Below are positions 13,001 through 26,124 of a stretch of 64,000 nt of DNA, one piece after another. The stretch spans positions 19,666,357 through 19,730,356 of the forward strand of contig NC_088178.1 in assembly GCF_028769735.1 (NCBI RefSeq), read 5' to 3'. The stretch comes from Zonotrichia leucophrys gambelii. Its lineage: Eukaryota > Chordata > Aves > Passeriformes > Passerellidae. Both the position numbers and the translations under genes were made by a program. How positions within the stretch are numbered: position 1 is the stretch's first letter; every line of letters starts with the position of its first letter. The notes beneath the pieces were generated by a model, which was given only the letters and a program-made list of their open reading frames with translations, was not told the DNA's origin and did no database searches.

Positions 13001-16000
13001 CCCCACTTGTAGCTTACTGCTGGGACTCCACTTGGTATCTTATTTCACATTTAATTTCTTTTTAAAGTAGATGCTATAAAACCAAGGTGGACAGTTGGGA
13101 TCTAATTTAAGCAATCAAACGATGCTGATACTGCCATTAGCTGACCACTTACAGAGACCATGAGAAACTCTTCCAGTTCATAAACTGTCCAAGTTTATTA
13201 AAAACAATTTTGTTGCACCTGGCAAGGCCACCCCTTTCCCTCCCTCACATGTCTCTCTGGAAAGATACTCCAACCACACAGGAGGAAAATGTGCTCTATG
13301 AACTTGTTTAGGACTGATAAAGCAAAGCTCCTCAGTTCCTCCTGCAGACAGGGACTGGAGCTGCATTTGCAGTGATGAATGCTGTTCTTAACCACAAAGC
13401 CACCCAGAGCAAATCACTGTAGAGTCACTCATACAACCAAGTAATCCCTAACTTCCCTTATCTTGATCAACTGAATAGCCAAATGGAAAAAATCAACAAT
13501 CTCTTTTCTTGCCCTTCTTGCCAGTTGTATCTGCTATGTCAGAGAATCTCTCCCAAATCCTTTCATACAAATTGTTCCCCAGATCTGCAGAGCTGGAAAC
13601 TTGACTGCAAAAGGGAAAGATGTGGGAGGCAAAAGACACAGATGTTTTTCCTGAGGAAGTTTAATTAATTGTGTTTATAACATATAAATGATGTTAAAAT
13701 TCTTTGGAAGTGCCAAGTTCTTATTTACTATCACAAGCAGTAATGGAGAACAAGAAATAGCATGACCACTGTAATTGGTGGTGATTTTAGGTTGTGACTG
13801 AGGTGTTCTGTAGCCTTTTCTTTCAACAGATAATCACAGACCACATAATACAATAGTGGAAAGCTCTTCTAGTGCAAATAAAGGATGGGGGGCGGGGGAC
13901 TAAAAAAAAATGCTCAATTTCTGCCCCCTCTAATATGTTTCTATGGTATTGGAACCTCAACCCACCTTTTAGCTATTCATGTCCATGCTGGTTTTATTCT
14001 GTTCTGAAAATATCTTTGTTCCATTAGAAGGCACTGCTCCCAGGTGAAATAGATAAATACAAAGGATGAGTTGGCAATTAAACATTGCTTTTCTTCCCCC
14101 AGCTTCTACAGAGGGTTTGTCCTTGCTGGCAGTCCCAGCTGGAGGACCACAGTGCCATCTCTCTCTCTGAGCAGTGTTTGCAGCATCGTTTAACCTGCCT
14201 TGGCCACGGGACAGAGTTGCTGTCAGGATGAATTGTGTTGGTGAATGCTAAGCAGGCAATCATTGCAGCCATTGTGCATCCCAGCATCCCTTTTATATAG
14301 CTACAAACAGTTGCCCCACAGCCATTTTGCTGTGGCCATCCTGTTTCAGCAGCACCTTAGTGAAAGAATGTGAAATCCCATTAGTTACCATCCTGTGTGC
14401 AGCGTGATTGAAATACTGCAGTCTGTAGCATGCCAAAACAAGTGACTCCTGCAGAAACAATGGGGCAGTGGAATGCAGGTGAGACAAACAGGCTCAGCTG
14501 GCACAGCTCTGAGCAGCTTTGCTGATGAGAGCTGGGCAGGCTGGTAACACAGTGCTGTGTTCTGGGAGCAAGCACAAATACCTGCAGCCAGCACTCCTGA
14601 CTGCCACCAGCTGCCAACCTGAGCAGAGGCAAAGGTTCAGTGCCTTAAACAGCAAAGAAGAGATTTCTCAAAGCAAAATGGGAACTTTCTGGGGAATCTT
14701 GCATATCAGGCTCAGGAAGCTCAGCCCTAGAGATGGTGAGGTTAAATAGGTTGCAAACTGTGTGACCACAGAACTGCAGAAGCAATCTTGATGTGTTAGG
14801 TCTGTGCACTGCAGAAAATCACTGATTTTTGTTCCCATAAGCAGTTATGCATTTAAGCCAATATGATGTAGAAATTGTCTTTGTCAGCCTTAGGTTGCAG
14901 GTCATATGAGGTGGTGATCAGCCTAACAGGATGTGTTAGGAAAACATAGGATGAAGAAGATTACAATTCCAGTAGTCCCGTGAATTAAAATTCAGTGAAC
15001 CTGTACAGATACTAGTGAGCAGTGCATGACATCATGCAAACAGAGTTTAAAACACAAACTCAGCACAACCTTTCCCTTTGTCTCTCACAAGACAAGGATT
15101 TTCCCATACAATCATTAACTCCAAAAGGAAATTAATTGTTCTTCAGTGATTTAAGATTAAGTTCAAAGCTACTAAAGCAGCAGCTCAGCTGAAGTGAGCC
15201 AGTGCTCAGGAAGAACACATGCTACCAGTTACACACTTGGAGACTAATTTACAGTAGTGCTGAGTGCTCCCAGTGCCAGCTGCAGCCAAGTGCCATGGGA
15301 GGAGATCAGCACAGCAGAAGATCAGGCTCTTTGATTTAAAGAGCCACAGAAAGACAACCTGTGGGATCAAAGTATGGATGACAATGACTGTCAGTAAGAG
15401 TCAAGCATTTTGGAAAAACAAGTTGAAGCCAACAAAATAATCTGATCTATGTCCCACTCCTCAGAAAGGCATAGAACTCAGCACTCTAATAATCTGGGGG
15501 TAAAAAACATCTGTGGAGAGGAAAAAGTGGTGTTGCAGTAGCTGAGTTTTTAAGGTGACTGCTGGACAGATGCTTGATGGGTGTGCCTAAAGGAAGGCTA
15601 TTATGTCCTCCAACTGATAGAACCCATCTCTGCAAATGGTTGGTGTAGGAATTCTTGTATTCCTGCAGAAGATAAAGCACAAGCAGATACACACACAGCC
15701 CTGTGACTTGTCTGCCCAGCTGTTCAGCAGTTTCCAAATCTGCATAAATATAATAAATCGTATTTTACTACAAAATATATTCACTCTAGCACCCATAAAT
15801 ACGACATTTTATTGCAGAATCTTGATTCAAGGGTATTTTTATGCCCTCATTTAGTAATTGCCTCACCCACTGACAGCTACAGCTCTATCAAGATGATCCT
15901 AGTGATATTCATTATATAGTTATATATTAAAACTATGTCACACTCTACTCTTTCCCCCTTCCAACCAAAAAGGAAACGTGACTAAAGCTTTGTGGTTTTG

Positions 16001-16939
16001 GTAAAGACAGGAGGAATTGAGTACACCAGGAACATGCTACAAGTGCTTTGGGTTTGTAAATTCCCACTTGTGTCAAACTGCAGGCTCTGGATTGGATAAA
16101 TGACATCCACAAACATGAAAATGAAGCAAAGTATTTCAGATTGTTTTGTCAAGCTGGAAAGATTCAATGCTGACCTTTTTTTAACTTTGCCCTTCCTCAT
16201 CCTCAAGACCATGAAACAGTGGATAATGCCTTCACCTGTGCCCTGCTGCAGTTTCTTGATTGTGATCAATTTTTTCTGCCTCTAGAAATGCAGAGGGAGC
16301 CTGAGTAAACTGGACCACAGCAGTATGTAGCAGTAAAAAAAGCCTCATTCTGTTGGATGTAAAACATAAAACTGGGAGAGAAAACTAGTTTGTAGCTCAT
16401 CCAATATTTTTAAGATAAAAGTGTCTCCACCTGTCCTATCACTTATAACAAAAGTTGATATATCTACATCTGGAAAGAAGGATGCTCCCAGAACCTGTGA
16501 GAATCACTGGACATCCACATGAAGATTTTCTTTTCTGTTTTCTTCTTTTTATTTTCTTTCAGTGTGATCCACACCATAAATCTTCCAAACAATAAACTCC
16601 TAAAGCCACCCTGATTGCCTGCATTCACAAGGCAACTGCAATGTACTGCAGAGGGAGAAAAAACACAAGTTAACACAGCCTCAAACACCTTTAGATAATA
16701 GAGGCTTTCATCTGTCTAGAGAAATAGATGGAGGCAATGCATTTAACCTGGGAGAACAACTCCAAGATAAGCTTCCCCTTGGAAACTGGACACAGAGGAA
16801 AACAAGGTGATTCCAGAAGGTAAATAGGATATTCAGAAGAGGCTTGGAGGACAGCACATAGAAAGGAGGTGCTGTTTTCTAGTTCTTCAGGAAAGATAAT
16901 CTCTCATGGCTCCCTAGTCACTGAATGCCAAATACTGTG

Positions 16940-17270
16940 ATAAGTACATTGCTGGCATGCTAAAACCCCAATTAAACAGTTTATCTCGTCACATCAATGT
17001 CAAGTCGAGTCTCACCAATGGCAGTAACACATTTTGAAAGAACAACATTTATGGCTCTTTGTGGAGAGGAGATGGATATAAATGTCTATAATTTCTTTGC
17101 TGTGTTATGCATTAATGCTTATTATCAGTTGTTGTCAGAGCTGAGCAATTTGTGAATATGTTATTTTGAGCCACCCCTGCTGCAGCCTGTAGATGCCTTG
17201 AGTTTTGCCTATATTTATGCAATTAAGCAGCATTCAGGTTCCACTGCCAGGGGTGATTTCTGTGGTAATG
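16940..17270. promoter_or_regulatory. Candidate conserved non-coding element
   Basis: The stretch contains the perfect palindrome GCATTAATGC (17,109-17,118), an Oct/POU-like ATGCAATTA (17,217-17,225), a HOX/CDX-like TTTATGG near 17,050 and a CAATTAAAC near 16,970. It also keeps several CpGs in CpG-poor surroundings. Homeodomain-site clusters with preserved CpGs are common in vertebrate developmental enhancers. The call rests on texture only, because no alignment was possible. Confidence 0.3.
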
Positions 17271-17726
17271 TGTTGTGAACTTCTCTCCAGGACAGGCTTT
17301 CAATAATACAGATCCAACTAAAGCTTTAGTGTAAACATACTGTTGAACCTTAAGGATGAAATGCACAAGATTTGAGCACTGAAAATAAAGGCAGGTTGGG
17401 TATCTGTCTTGTTTTTTCTTGGCTGGCTGAGCAAGCTTTGCTGAACAGGAAATTATCTTGCTATGAATTTAATCAGCGTCGCATTTAGTGTGCCCTAAGT
17501 TTCACATCTTTCCATATTTTCTCTGGCTATAACTGTTTTCCAACAGCTGTTAGTGAAAACTGCAAGGAAATAAAAAGTGTATTCTGATGGCCTCTTAAAT
17601 ATATACCCACAAATCTGTATACAGCTTCTCACAGGCTTTGACACAGATTTGGATAAAATGGACTATAGGTCCTACATGTCCTCAATTTTCCCTGTAAGAA
17701 ATTGAAGGAAGAGGAATAATTAGAAG

Positions 17727-17779
17727 ATAAATAGCAGTGAAAATAAATAGCAGTATTTATTATTCTGAATAAATAGCAG
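17727..17779 (+). repeat. Three direct copies of ATAAATAGCAG
   Basis: Exact 11-mers at 17,727-17,737, 17,743-17,753 and 17,769-17,779, with start-to-start spacings of 16 and 26 bp. A 22-bp palindrome begins 5 bp after the third copy. No known element was recognised. Confidence 0.8.
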
Positions 17780-17783
17780 AATG

Positions 17784-17805
17784 TATAGAAGAATATTCTT
17801 CTATA
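17784..17805. repeat. Perfect 22-bp palindrome
   Basis: Each arm is TATAGAAGAAT and the second arm is its exact reverse complement with no spacer. It can fold into a cruciform or bind a dimeric factor. It sits directly beside the triple 11-mer repeat. Confidence 0.85.
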
Positions 17806-18231
17806 TTCTTCTTGGAATTAACAGGTTTCTCTAGGATCAAGAAGAACATAATAGTGCCATTAAAGTTTGCATGTGGCTCCTTTTTATGGTGTATTATAAA
17901 GCTGAGTGCAAACCCTTGTGCAAAGCTCCCACTGAGGCCCACAGGGGATGTTTAATGTCATTTACCCATAACAGTCACACTTGGCATAAAACCTAATCAG
18001 CAAATTGATGAAATACACTGAGACTACACTTGCTTAGCTTGAAATATCCAAACTAAATGTCTAAATAATGGCTATGTCTGACGAGAATGAAGCTAACACA
18101 ATTTACTCCGTGCATCCAGGCTTCCAGCTGCAGTCCCAACAAGCCTGATCCACCTTGCCCAGGAGCTTGGACTGCTGTTCAAACTGAAGACCAGCCACAC
18201 TCAAGAAAATGTATGTCTTTCTAAGCACCAG

Positions 18232-18254
18232 TTTCCTTAAGCAACTTAAGGAAA
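18232..18254. repeat. 10-bp inverted repeat with CAA loop
   Basis: Arms TTTCCTTAAG (18,232-18,241) and CTTAAGGAAA (18,245-18,254) are perfectly complementary around a three-base loop. It is a short hairpin in non-coding DNA with no neighbouring gene to explain it. Confidence 0.8.
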
Positions 18255-19039
18255 GGGTTTTAACTGATACACTTGAACAAGAAATGTGAGGAATTTATGC
18301 TTTTCCTCATCTGTTGTACAGGGAAAATATCAGATAAGATGGATCAGGTAAAAAGTTCTACCACTTGCAGTCAAGAGAAACTGGACACAAAATATTTGCA
18401 GAATTTGTTTGTTTTAAAGTGTATTAATTAGACCTGTTGTAGCCATGTCAGTGTATACATGTTTTGAGGATACTGTACTTTCAGGGAAGAAGCTCCGGAA
18501 AAAAATCAACAAGGAGTCTACTCCTCATCCCTGAACAAGTGTAGCTGCTTTCTGAGTGATGTAGATTGGCATACTTGTAGAAGGGTGGTCCTTCATTCTC
18601 TGCATAACCAGCTTATAAAACAGCAGGCATAGCTGAGGGCAGGAAATCAGACTTGATGTTCTGATGGAATATGGCAATTCCTAGAGCACTACCAGTGGTT
18701 CATTTCCATACAAAGTCCTCCAGACAGCCAGATCGGAATTTCACCCTCCCTTGGATATCTCTGTCAACAGAATTTGCATGGCATGCAGTATTTATGGCAT
18801 CCTTCAGGCATTCCACAGGACTTGTCTCACACTGGCATCTGCACTTGCCCAGGTGCATGTCACATTCCCTGACAGGTTATGGAGGAACCCCTTGGCACAA
18901 GAGCTCCAAGAGGCAGTCATGGGACTAAGTATCTAAATGTTTAGTTGGGATTATACTGAGACTGTAAAATATTATTAATTAGCCCTGTGAAAATACCTAT
19001 TCAAGGCAAAAATTAAGACACAGCAGGCATTCCACATAA

Positions 19040-19120
19040 AGAAACCGTCTGGCGCGCCAACAGCTAATTGGTTGTTATCGTTTAGTATATTTGCAGAATG
19101 GAGCATAAGGAAACAATTAA
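19040..19120. promoter_or_regulatory. Candidate conserved element around GGCGCGCC
   Basis: GGCGCGCC (19,051-19,058) is followed within ten bases by CTAATTGG and TTGTTATCG. This packs several CpGs and a homeodomain core (TAATTG) into an AT-rich, CpG-depleted neighbourhood. Retention of CpGs outside an island suggests an unmethylated or constrained site, but this is inference from composition only. Confidence 0.3.
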
Positions 19121-21426
19121 GCCTGCATACCACTTAAAAGCTGTAAAGTGATTTTTGAAAATCTTGTTTGATAGAAAATAAGAGCAGCTTCCAGCCTGCT
19201 AAGTAGGCAATGCAGTTTTCTTCTGATGTTATATCACTTACGTAGCATTTAAGATCAGAATGCACACTCTTCCCCTGCTTTTATTGTCAATTATCTTCTC
19301 TTTAATGAAACTGCATATTTTAGAGGGAGGAAACAATCCCATACTTCTAAAAAAGTGAACTGAACAGGGGCTATTTACTTTAGTGTTTAGTAACATCAGA
19401 CCAACTTCCCTTCACACAAAGAGCTGGCTTGTAGTCTATTTCCTGAGCAGCATTTTCCATTCAAATATGTGTTAGGTAGCATTTTCCCCCTCAGTTATTG
19501 GAAAGCATGCAAAATAAATACTAGAAAAAATGTAGCTTTCATTTCACTATAGAAAGCATACACATTTAGGGGTTTAGCACAAGTAAATTCCCTTTGAAAT
19601 AAGGAACTCCCAGCCAAAGTCTAGATAAAGGGGGGGAAAAGGAGATATATAGCAGTTTCCTCCCCTTTCAGCATGCTAAGCAGAAAATTCACATGTGATT
19701 TCTAGCAAATATTTTCAGTGAGAGCAAGATGAGAGGTAAAGACAAAATATGTTTCACTGAGCTCTGGAAATAAAATACATTCCCTTTTGGTAAGATTTAC
19801 AGGGGGTTTTGTGTCTTTTTCCACTTGTTTGGGATGAAATCTATTTGTATATAACCAGCCTGTGGACACATCATCATCCTATGTATTTGATATACTTACA
19901 TATAGCACATCTTTTTGTCATCTATAAGATGTCCTAGAAATGCCTTCTCCACCCACTTGCCCCACTTCAATGAGTCCATCACAGCAAAACATAATTCATG
20001 TGAGTCAAAAAATATAAACTGAAACATGTTGCTAGGTTTTCTACTGTTCCAACACTTGTCCACATGTGCAGTGTATGTGCCCCTAGCCACAACTTCTTTT
20101 CAGAGCTCCCCACCATCTCCTCATGGACTGGGATGATTCTGATAAGGGCTGGAGTCATTTGTCTGCCCCCAGCACCAACTTCACCATAATGCTTCCTAAT
20201 GGCTTCTGAACAGGCTGTCCATCTGCTGCCCCCAGGTGAGCTGACAAACTCCTCTGCAGCAGGGAGCAGCCAGCCGCTCCTTTGGAACTGGAGCTGATTT
20301 CCTTTCTGTGCACAGCACTGCAAGTGCTGCTGAACGGCCCTTGCCTGGGCCCTGCTCCTGCCCCTGCTTCCTCACATCATCACCTCATTTTTATACTTCT
20401 GGCCATTCCACAGCGACACCAAAGATGCTAGAGGATGATCTTGTGCCTCCCCCTGCTCTTTCAGCCACTTATGGACCATATTGGATCTCTTAACTATCCC
20501 ACGGACACACAGGCGTTATTGAATCTGGAAAAATACTTGGTAACTATTCTAAATTTACCTCCCTTGCACGCCTTGATCTGGACATATTCCTAATGATTCC
20601 ATTCCTCTGGCTCTAAACAGAGTTCTTAGATGCTGTGTGCCCTCTTCATCTTCAGTTTTGGACATAATTTTCACCTCAGCTTGATATCCCACTCCCAGCA
20701 CCCTGCTTGGAGCTGTTAGAGCTTGGTACAGTGCTGAATCTGGTTTTTTGCAGAGGTTGGGTTTTTTCTGTTTAGTTGGGGGGTTTTCCCCATTATTTTT
20801 TTTCCAAGAACATCTCATGAAATCCATAGCAAAGGCTATTAAGGGCCTCTTTCTCATATTAGTGTCCTGACCCCAAAACTGAGCACTGCAAGATGATCTA
20901 CGCTTTACAGAGTAATTGAATGAATATCACACTTAGGAGTTTTTGCCTGGAGCTTCTGAGGTATTATATTTTATGGAGGCCTTGACACTTTCAGGACAAG
21001 TGTCAAAACCTGATTATAATTTGTTTTGACAATATTTCTGTTAAAATATATAGGGCATCACAAACAATATTTTTGACCTTGTACTTTTTTGAGATCCGAG
21101 AGCACACAAGACTTCACAGCAATCTGTCAAAAATATTACTGTATCTTGAACATGAACTTTAAATTCTTTCTACAGAGCCATTTTTATATTTTATTTTTAA
21201 AACAAAAGTAAGACGTAGTATTTGTCCCAAAGTTAAAACTGACAGCAATAATTATGGCTAATGAAGACAAAAGGACAAGATTTTATGAAAGTTTGTCATT
21301 CTGACCTGACTGAATCATCTGATGTGTTCTATTTTCAGTGGGGATTTTATGTTAAAATAACCATAGCTTGCTACCATCACACGTAAAAGGGTTAAGGTTA
21401 TTGCAAGGTCTCTCTCATCTGGAGAG

Positions 21427-21457
21427 GAAATTGTTTGGGTAAAACTCAAACAATTTC
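21427..21457. repeat. 14-bp hairpin with 3-nt loop
   Basis: Left arm GAAATTGTTTGGGT (21,427-21,440), loop AAA, right arm ACTCAAACAATTTC (21,444-21,457). All positions pair, with one G-U wobble if transcribed. It is too short for a microRNA precursor. A 21-bp tandem duplication follows at once. Confidence 0.85.
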
Positions 21458-21459
21458 AG

Positions 21460-21500
21460 AGCTTCCTTCTTTATTATTAAAGCTTCCTTCTTTATTATAA
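21460..21500 (+). repeat. 21-bp tandem duplication
   Basis: The unit beginning AGCTTCCTTCTTTATTAT occurs at 21,460 and again at 21,481, differing only at the end of the unit. Two copies indicate a recent slippage duplication directly beside a hairpin that could have stalled replication. Confidence 0.8.
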
Positions 21501-24500
21501 GATTAGATCTGGTAACATCCCCCTGCATTATGCATTGGCATTCTGGCAATGAATTACTAGTACATTGCTCAAGATTCAAGATCTGGTTTTAAAATTTACT
21601 TTGTAATTCCAAGTGTCAGTTGAAAGAACCTGGTGTTGTTATGGTCAAATATTTTATTGCAAGGTGTCCTATTAATCCAACACAAAGGTAATTTCTCTGG
21701 AATTTTCTTATCAAAACACTTAAAAACTGGCTGGTCGCTACATACTCTCAGATAAACCACAACCTTTAGAAGTTGCTTTTTAGTCCAAGTTATTCTCATT
21801 AATTCACATCAATGTTTTTCATATTTGATTTGTTACATTCAATAAGTTTGTCCAGCCTTCACTTGGAAATACAAAAAGATATGTGATGCCTTGTTTTTCT
21901 GAATTATTATCTACTGGAATAAACTTAAGAAGTTTTACTTATGTTTTTAATTTAATGTCTGGCATTGTCTTCAAATAAGTTGTACCCTTTCTAACCTGAC
22001 ATTTAATTAGAGGGAATCACAGACCTTTCAGTAAACAAAAGAGAATCCGAAATCTGAAGACCTGGACCAACTGCTAACCTCCAACTGGAAGTCTGTGCAA
22101 ATCCCCCTGTAATTCTCAGGGTGTTTATAGTAATTCAAAAAACACAAATTAAGTGTCCTACAGAAAACTGATATACAGCCCAGTGGCTTAAGAAGCAATA
22201 GATGGAAGGTGTGGTTCCCGTACACATTCACCTGTCTGTTGACAAAAAACACATATTTTGAGAAAAAAGAGGGGGAAAAAAAGCCCCAATGAAGTCCATA
22301 TAATAATTTTCAAAAACCTCAATTAAAAATCTTGAATTTCTGTCAGAGACGTCTTTATCATAGCTGTCATTGCAGAAATATTGTAATAAACAATTTAGTA
22401 AAAGCATGTACTACCTTGGAACCCAGTTGCTCACATGTGGTACCAGTTAGGAAGCTGTTGGTGCCTACAGAGCTGCCACCCCGGAGGGATCTCATACATT
22501 CCTTGTCACATCTGACAGCCCCCTGTATCAACACCATAACAAATTTAAAAGAAAAAAAAATAAAATCGTGCAGCATTCAATAATTATAAGTGAAAAACTA
22601 CTCTTAGACTTCCTATCAACTTATTTTGCCTCTATAACCAGATTTCATAAATTATATACTAGTCAGTAGCTCAGCTAAAATATTCCATACAACATCTTAT
22701 GATTTTTAATAGTAACAAGCATAAAATAGTTATATAGGAAACAGCAAAATAGAAATTTTACACATCTAAATGCAATCTCTAGCAATTCAGGTCTTTTCTC
22801 ATGCTAATAATAGAACGGCTTAGATTTAACAGCAGAAGACAATTACATGTCACGGAGTGGCCTAATATAAAATGAGAAACTTGGAATAGCTACAAGAAAA
22901 AATGACATTATTAGCATTCATAGCACAACCAATAATGTACTGTATTTCTATTACTTAAGGGTAGCATTTTTTAATCTATTCAGAGCAATCCTGGATATGA
23001 AGGTCTAATTCCTGGACACAATCTTATTACAGCATCCAAATCAACAGGACTCTTGCTGCCTTTCCTGTGCTCACAGGACTTGTGGGCACAGGCTGAGGAC
23101 ACATATTTGTTTAATTATAATGAAAATGTCACATAAAGAATAGGAAGGGTGTTAAATCACCATACAAAGACTTAAACTGGAAGCTGGTAAGGTTTTAATA
23201 ACACTCTGTTTGTGAATTATGCTTCCAATAACACATAAATGTATTACAGAGCTTTAGCTGGTATAAAGCAGTTTCTTATGGTTTAATGTATTTGAAATGA
23301 GAATGGCTGTACTTTGTGGTAACAGAAATACCAATTATGAATCAAACTCTTAGTTTAATTCACTTAATAATAGCTGCAGTTAAGGCAGATGTTTAAAGGC
23401 TTAAATTATAAGTTGTGGTTTTGTTGTTTTGCTGTTTTTTTAAATCCCATGGTGGTGTACTGAGTTCTAGCTCTAGATAGTACCTCTGTAAGAAAAATTA
23501 ATATGGAAGAAGGGATATTTATTGTATGACAAGATTTTTTTTGCTCATGTAGGAAAGCATTATTCAGTTTTAAAAAGGCCTCATCATAATCCCAACCCAA
23601 GGGGAGCCATGACAGAGCCTGTCAGCTCAGATTTGTCCTAACTGCTTCTTTTAGGATTCAAACAGCAGCTTTCAAACTCAGCACCCATCCATATATCTGC
23701 TCTAGCTGGAAGTGAGAACACCCGGAGTTTACACAGATGGACACCTTTTGGCCTCACAGCAGCTGCCAGCCCTTCAAAAGCCACAGTGATTCTGCTTCCA
23801 CAGTTCCATCACTGACAATGTATCCACAATATTTCACATAGATTTAATACTAAATGAAATATTAGCCTTTTCATCTTTAAGTTCTGTTTAGCATTTTATC
23901 TCAAATTGGCACCAACCCACCCCTGCCATACAACTGCGTAGATTTCAGTCCCTAAGTCCATGAAAGCTGTAGTTAAGTGAGTCACTGCACAAGATCATAA
24001 TTAAAAGTTTATTTGCATTGCACATAATCACCAGTCTTACACTGAATTGTTTTGCAATTACAGAGGTACAGGAATTTTTTAAGAGTTATTAAAGGATTTG
24101 AACCTGCCTTATTGCTCTTACATAATCCATCAATAAATCAATTTATTGTCAATGACTGGACTTGCCTGGCATATTCTTCATAGCTGCCTATCCCAATAGT
24201 AAAACTCACTTTAGCATTCTGGGCATTTCAGGTCCCACACTTTAAAGTCCAATGCAACATAAATCCCTGATTATACTGCAGCATCTCATCTTTAAAAATC
24301 TACAAGAGTGCCAACTGAAACCAGCCCCCTGGCCAAGCACAAGCTTTGGGATTTGCTTCCATGTGCTCCAGCTCCACCTCCAGGTACTTCCATCCACTCC
24401 CCATCAAACTTCTTTGAAGAAACAATGTGCTGATACATTAAGGACCTCTCTGAATAATAGTCACACTTCTATCTTATACTACTGCTTCCTCCAAGACTCT

Positions 24501-25894
24501 ACCTTCTGAAGCCCAGAAAAAAAAATCAAAACAAACAAAGAAACCCAAAAGAAAACAAAAAAATTACTTAAAAAATACATCTTGAAATCCTATTGAAGTC
24601 TGTTTTCTGTTATGTTAACCACTGGCTAGCCAACATCCTTTCCTGGCCTTAAGGAGAGCAGCTGCCAAGAAATGGCCTTCAATTTGTTTACACTGCAAAG
24701 GCTTTTTTAGAGAATTCCCCTGCAAGAGACAAGTTCCAGATGGATGTTATTTCACGCTATTCCCATATGTAAAACATTTTTAGAAATGCAAGTTACTTTG
24801 TATTTTAGCACTTTGCTTAAAGCTAAAGACCAAAGCTTCTCCTTTATTAAGAAGACAGTACATTAGTTCTGCTAATCTCTGCTTCTGCTGAAACTAGTGA
24901 AGTTACAGCACACTTCACCATTAGCCATTCCTCTATTGCACACTCAAGTTCCACCTTATTAGTCAGACATTTTTTCCAGGAGAAACTCCCATCTGAATGG
25001 GCCTCATGTGTTTAAACAAGAGGAGTCCCACCAGCGCTCATCTCCTCTGACCCCCTTCTTGCTCATGGGGTAATGAATCTTCACAGTTCTTATAGTTCCA
25101 TAATTATGGGTATAAGATGTAGGACTTCCTCCTATTTTTAAATAGTGCCAGCTCATCTCAAAAGGTTAAGAAGAAAAATCACCTCATTGTATGCAACAGA
25201 CTAATAAAAATGCTATTATCAGCATAACAGGCAATGTGCAACTCTTGACAGTTCTGCTTGTGGAAGAAGTTATGCAGACTCCTGGTGTCAGGCAGCAAGA
25301 ACAGCTCTTCTCTTGCAGGCAAATCAAGTATTCCAGCTATTTAGCACTGCTTTCCCTTGTGTCAGCAGCTCCTGTGAGCAATCCATCCAAGCAAAGAGGA
25401 CACACTTTCTGTCTCTCAACAGTGGTATACTTGAATAAAGGCACACAGGCCTCAGTCTATATGTGCAGATAATAAAATACAATTAGCAGGCAGGAGAGAA
25501 TGGTAGGCGGGTCCCTCAGACAGGCTAAAACCGTAGAAATGTCCCTCAGGCACGTCCTTGTTCAGTCATTTTGTTTGCTGGAGTTGCATTTGTGACACAG
25601 GAGTACTCAGGGCTGGGGGCTCGGAGGAGTCTGCAGAAGCCTTCCAAATTCCAGAGATGTGAGACGGGGATAGTTCTACATATCCAGAGTCAGCTGAATG
25701 AACATCCAAAAAATCTCCTTTGACTTTGTGTTATCAAATATACACAGCAAGATTGCTGCATCTCAGCAGGCTGAGCTGACACCTCACAGAAACTAGAAGA
25801 GCATTCTCAGTTGTATTTCCAGTTCTCCTTCTCATCAGTATCTGAATAGGTGTGTAATGAATGCTTTGAGGAGAAAGAAAAAAAATACCAGAAA

Positions 25895-25900
25895 TTTATT
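25895..25900 (-). terminator. PIF1: Probable PIF1 polyadenylation signal
   Basis: AATAAA on the minus strand, about 225 nt beyond the PIF1 stop codon and the first such hexamer reached. The spacing fits a short 3' UTR. No transcript evidence is available to confirm its use. Confidence 0.55.
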
Positions 25901-26124
25901 TTGTGCCCACTTCTCCTTAATTCCTTACTGCAAGAGGAGGATCAAAGGATCCCAACCCATCCTTTCACCCAAAGGACCAGGTAGTGTTACACAACCCCAA
26001 CACTACAGGGGTATTTTGCCACCAAGAGCTGCCCTGCTACATGCCCTCCCTGCAGTTCCATCTCTCCTGTGAAGATGTTGATCTGGCTTAGGAAGAAAAA
26101 CAAACATCTTGGTGCCCACCTCTC

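Larger units (their letters stand above)
13001..19000. other. Gene-free non-coding DNA with candidate regulatory stretch
   Basis: No supported gene. The part at about 16,940-17,270 differs in texture: it has few simple repeats, keeps some CpGs and is dense in homeodomain/POU-like sites, as expected of a conserved non-coding element. Three copies of an 11-mer and a 22-bp palindrome lie at 17,727-17,805. A 10-bp hairpin with a CAA loop lies at 18,232-18,254. Confidence 0.55.
19001..25890. other. Gene-free non-coding DNA beyond the 3' end of PIF1
   Basis: No supported gene on either strand. It contains a CpG-bearing stretch with GGCGCGCC at 19,051-19,058, a 14-bp hairpin and 21-bp tandem duplication at 21,427-21,500, a G/T tract at 20,738-20,812 and an A-rich stretch near 24,510-24,580. 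It ends at the proposed PIF1 polyadenylation signal. Confidence 0.6.

Noticed and set aside
25490..25560. Repeated GTCCCTCAG words suggesting a small tandem array
   Set aside because: Only two imperfect copies with no regular period; not worth calling.
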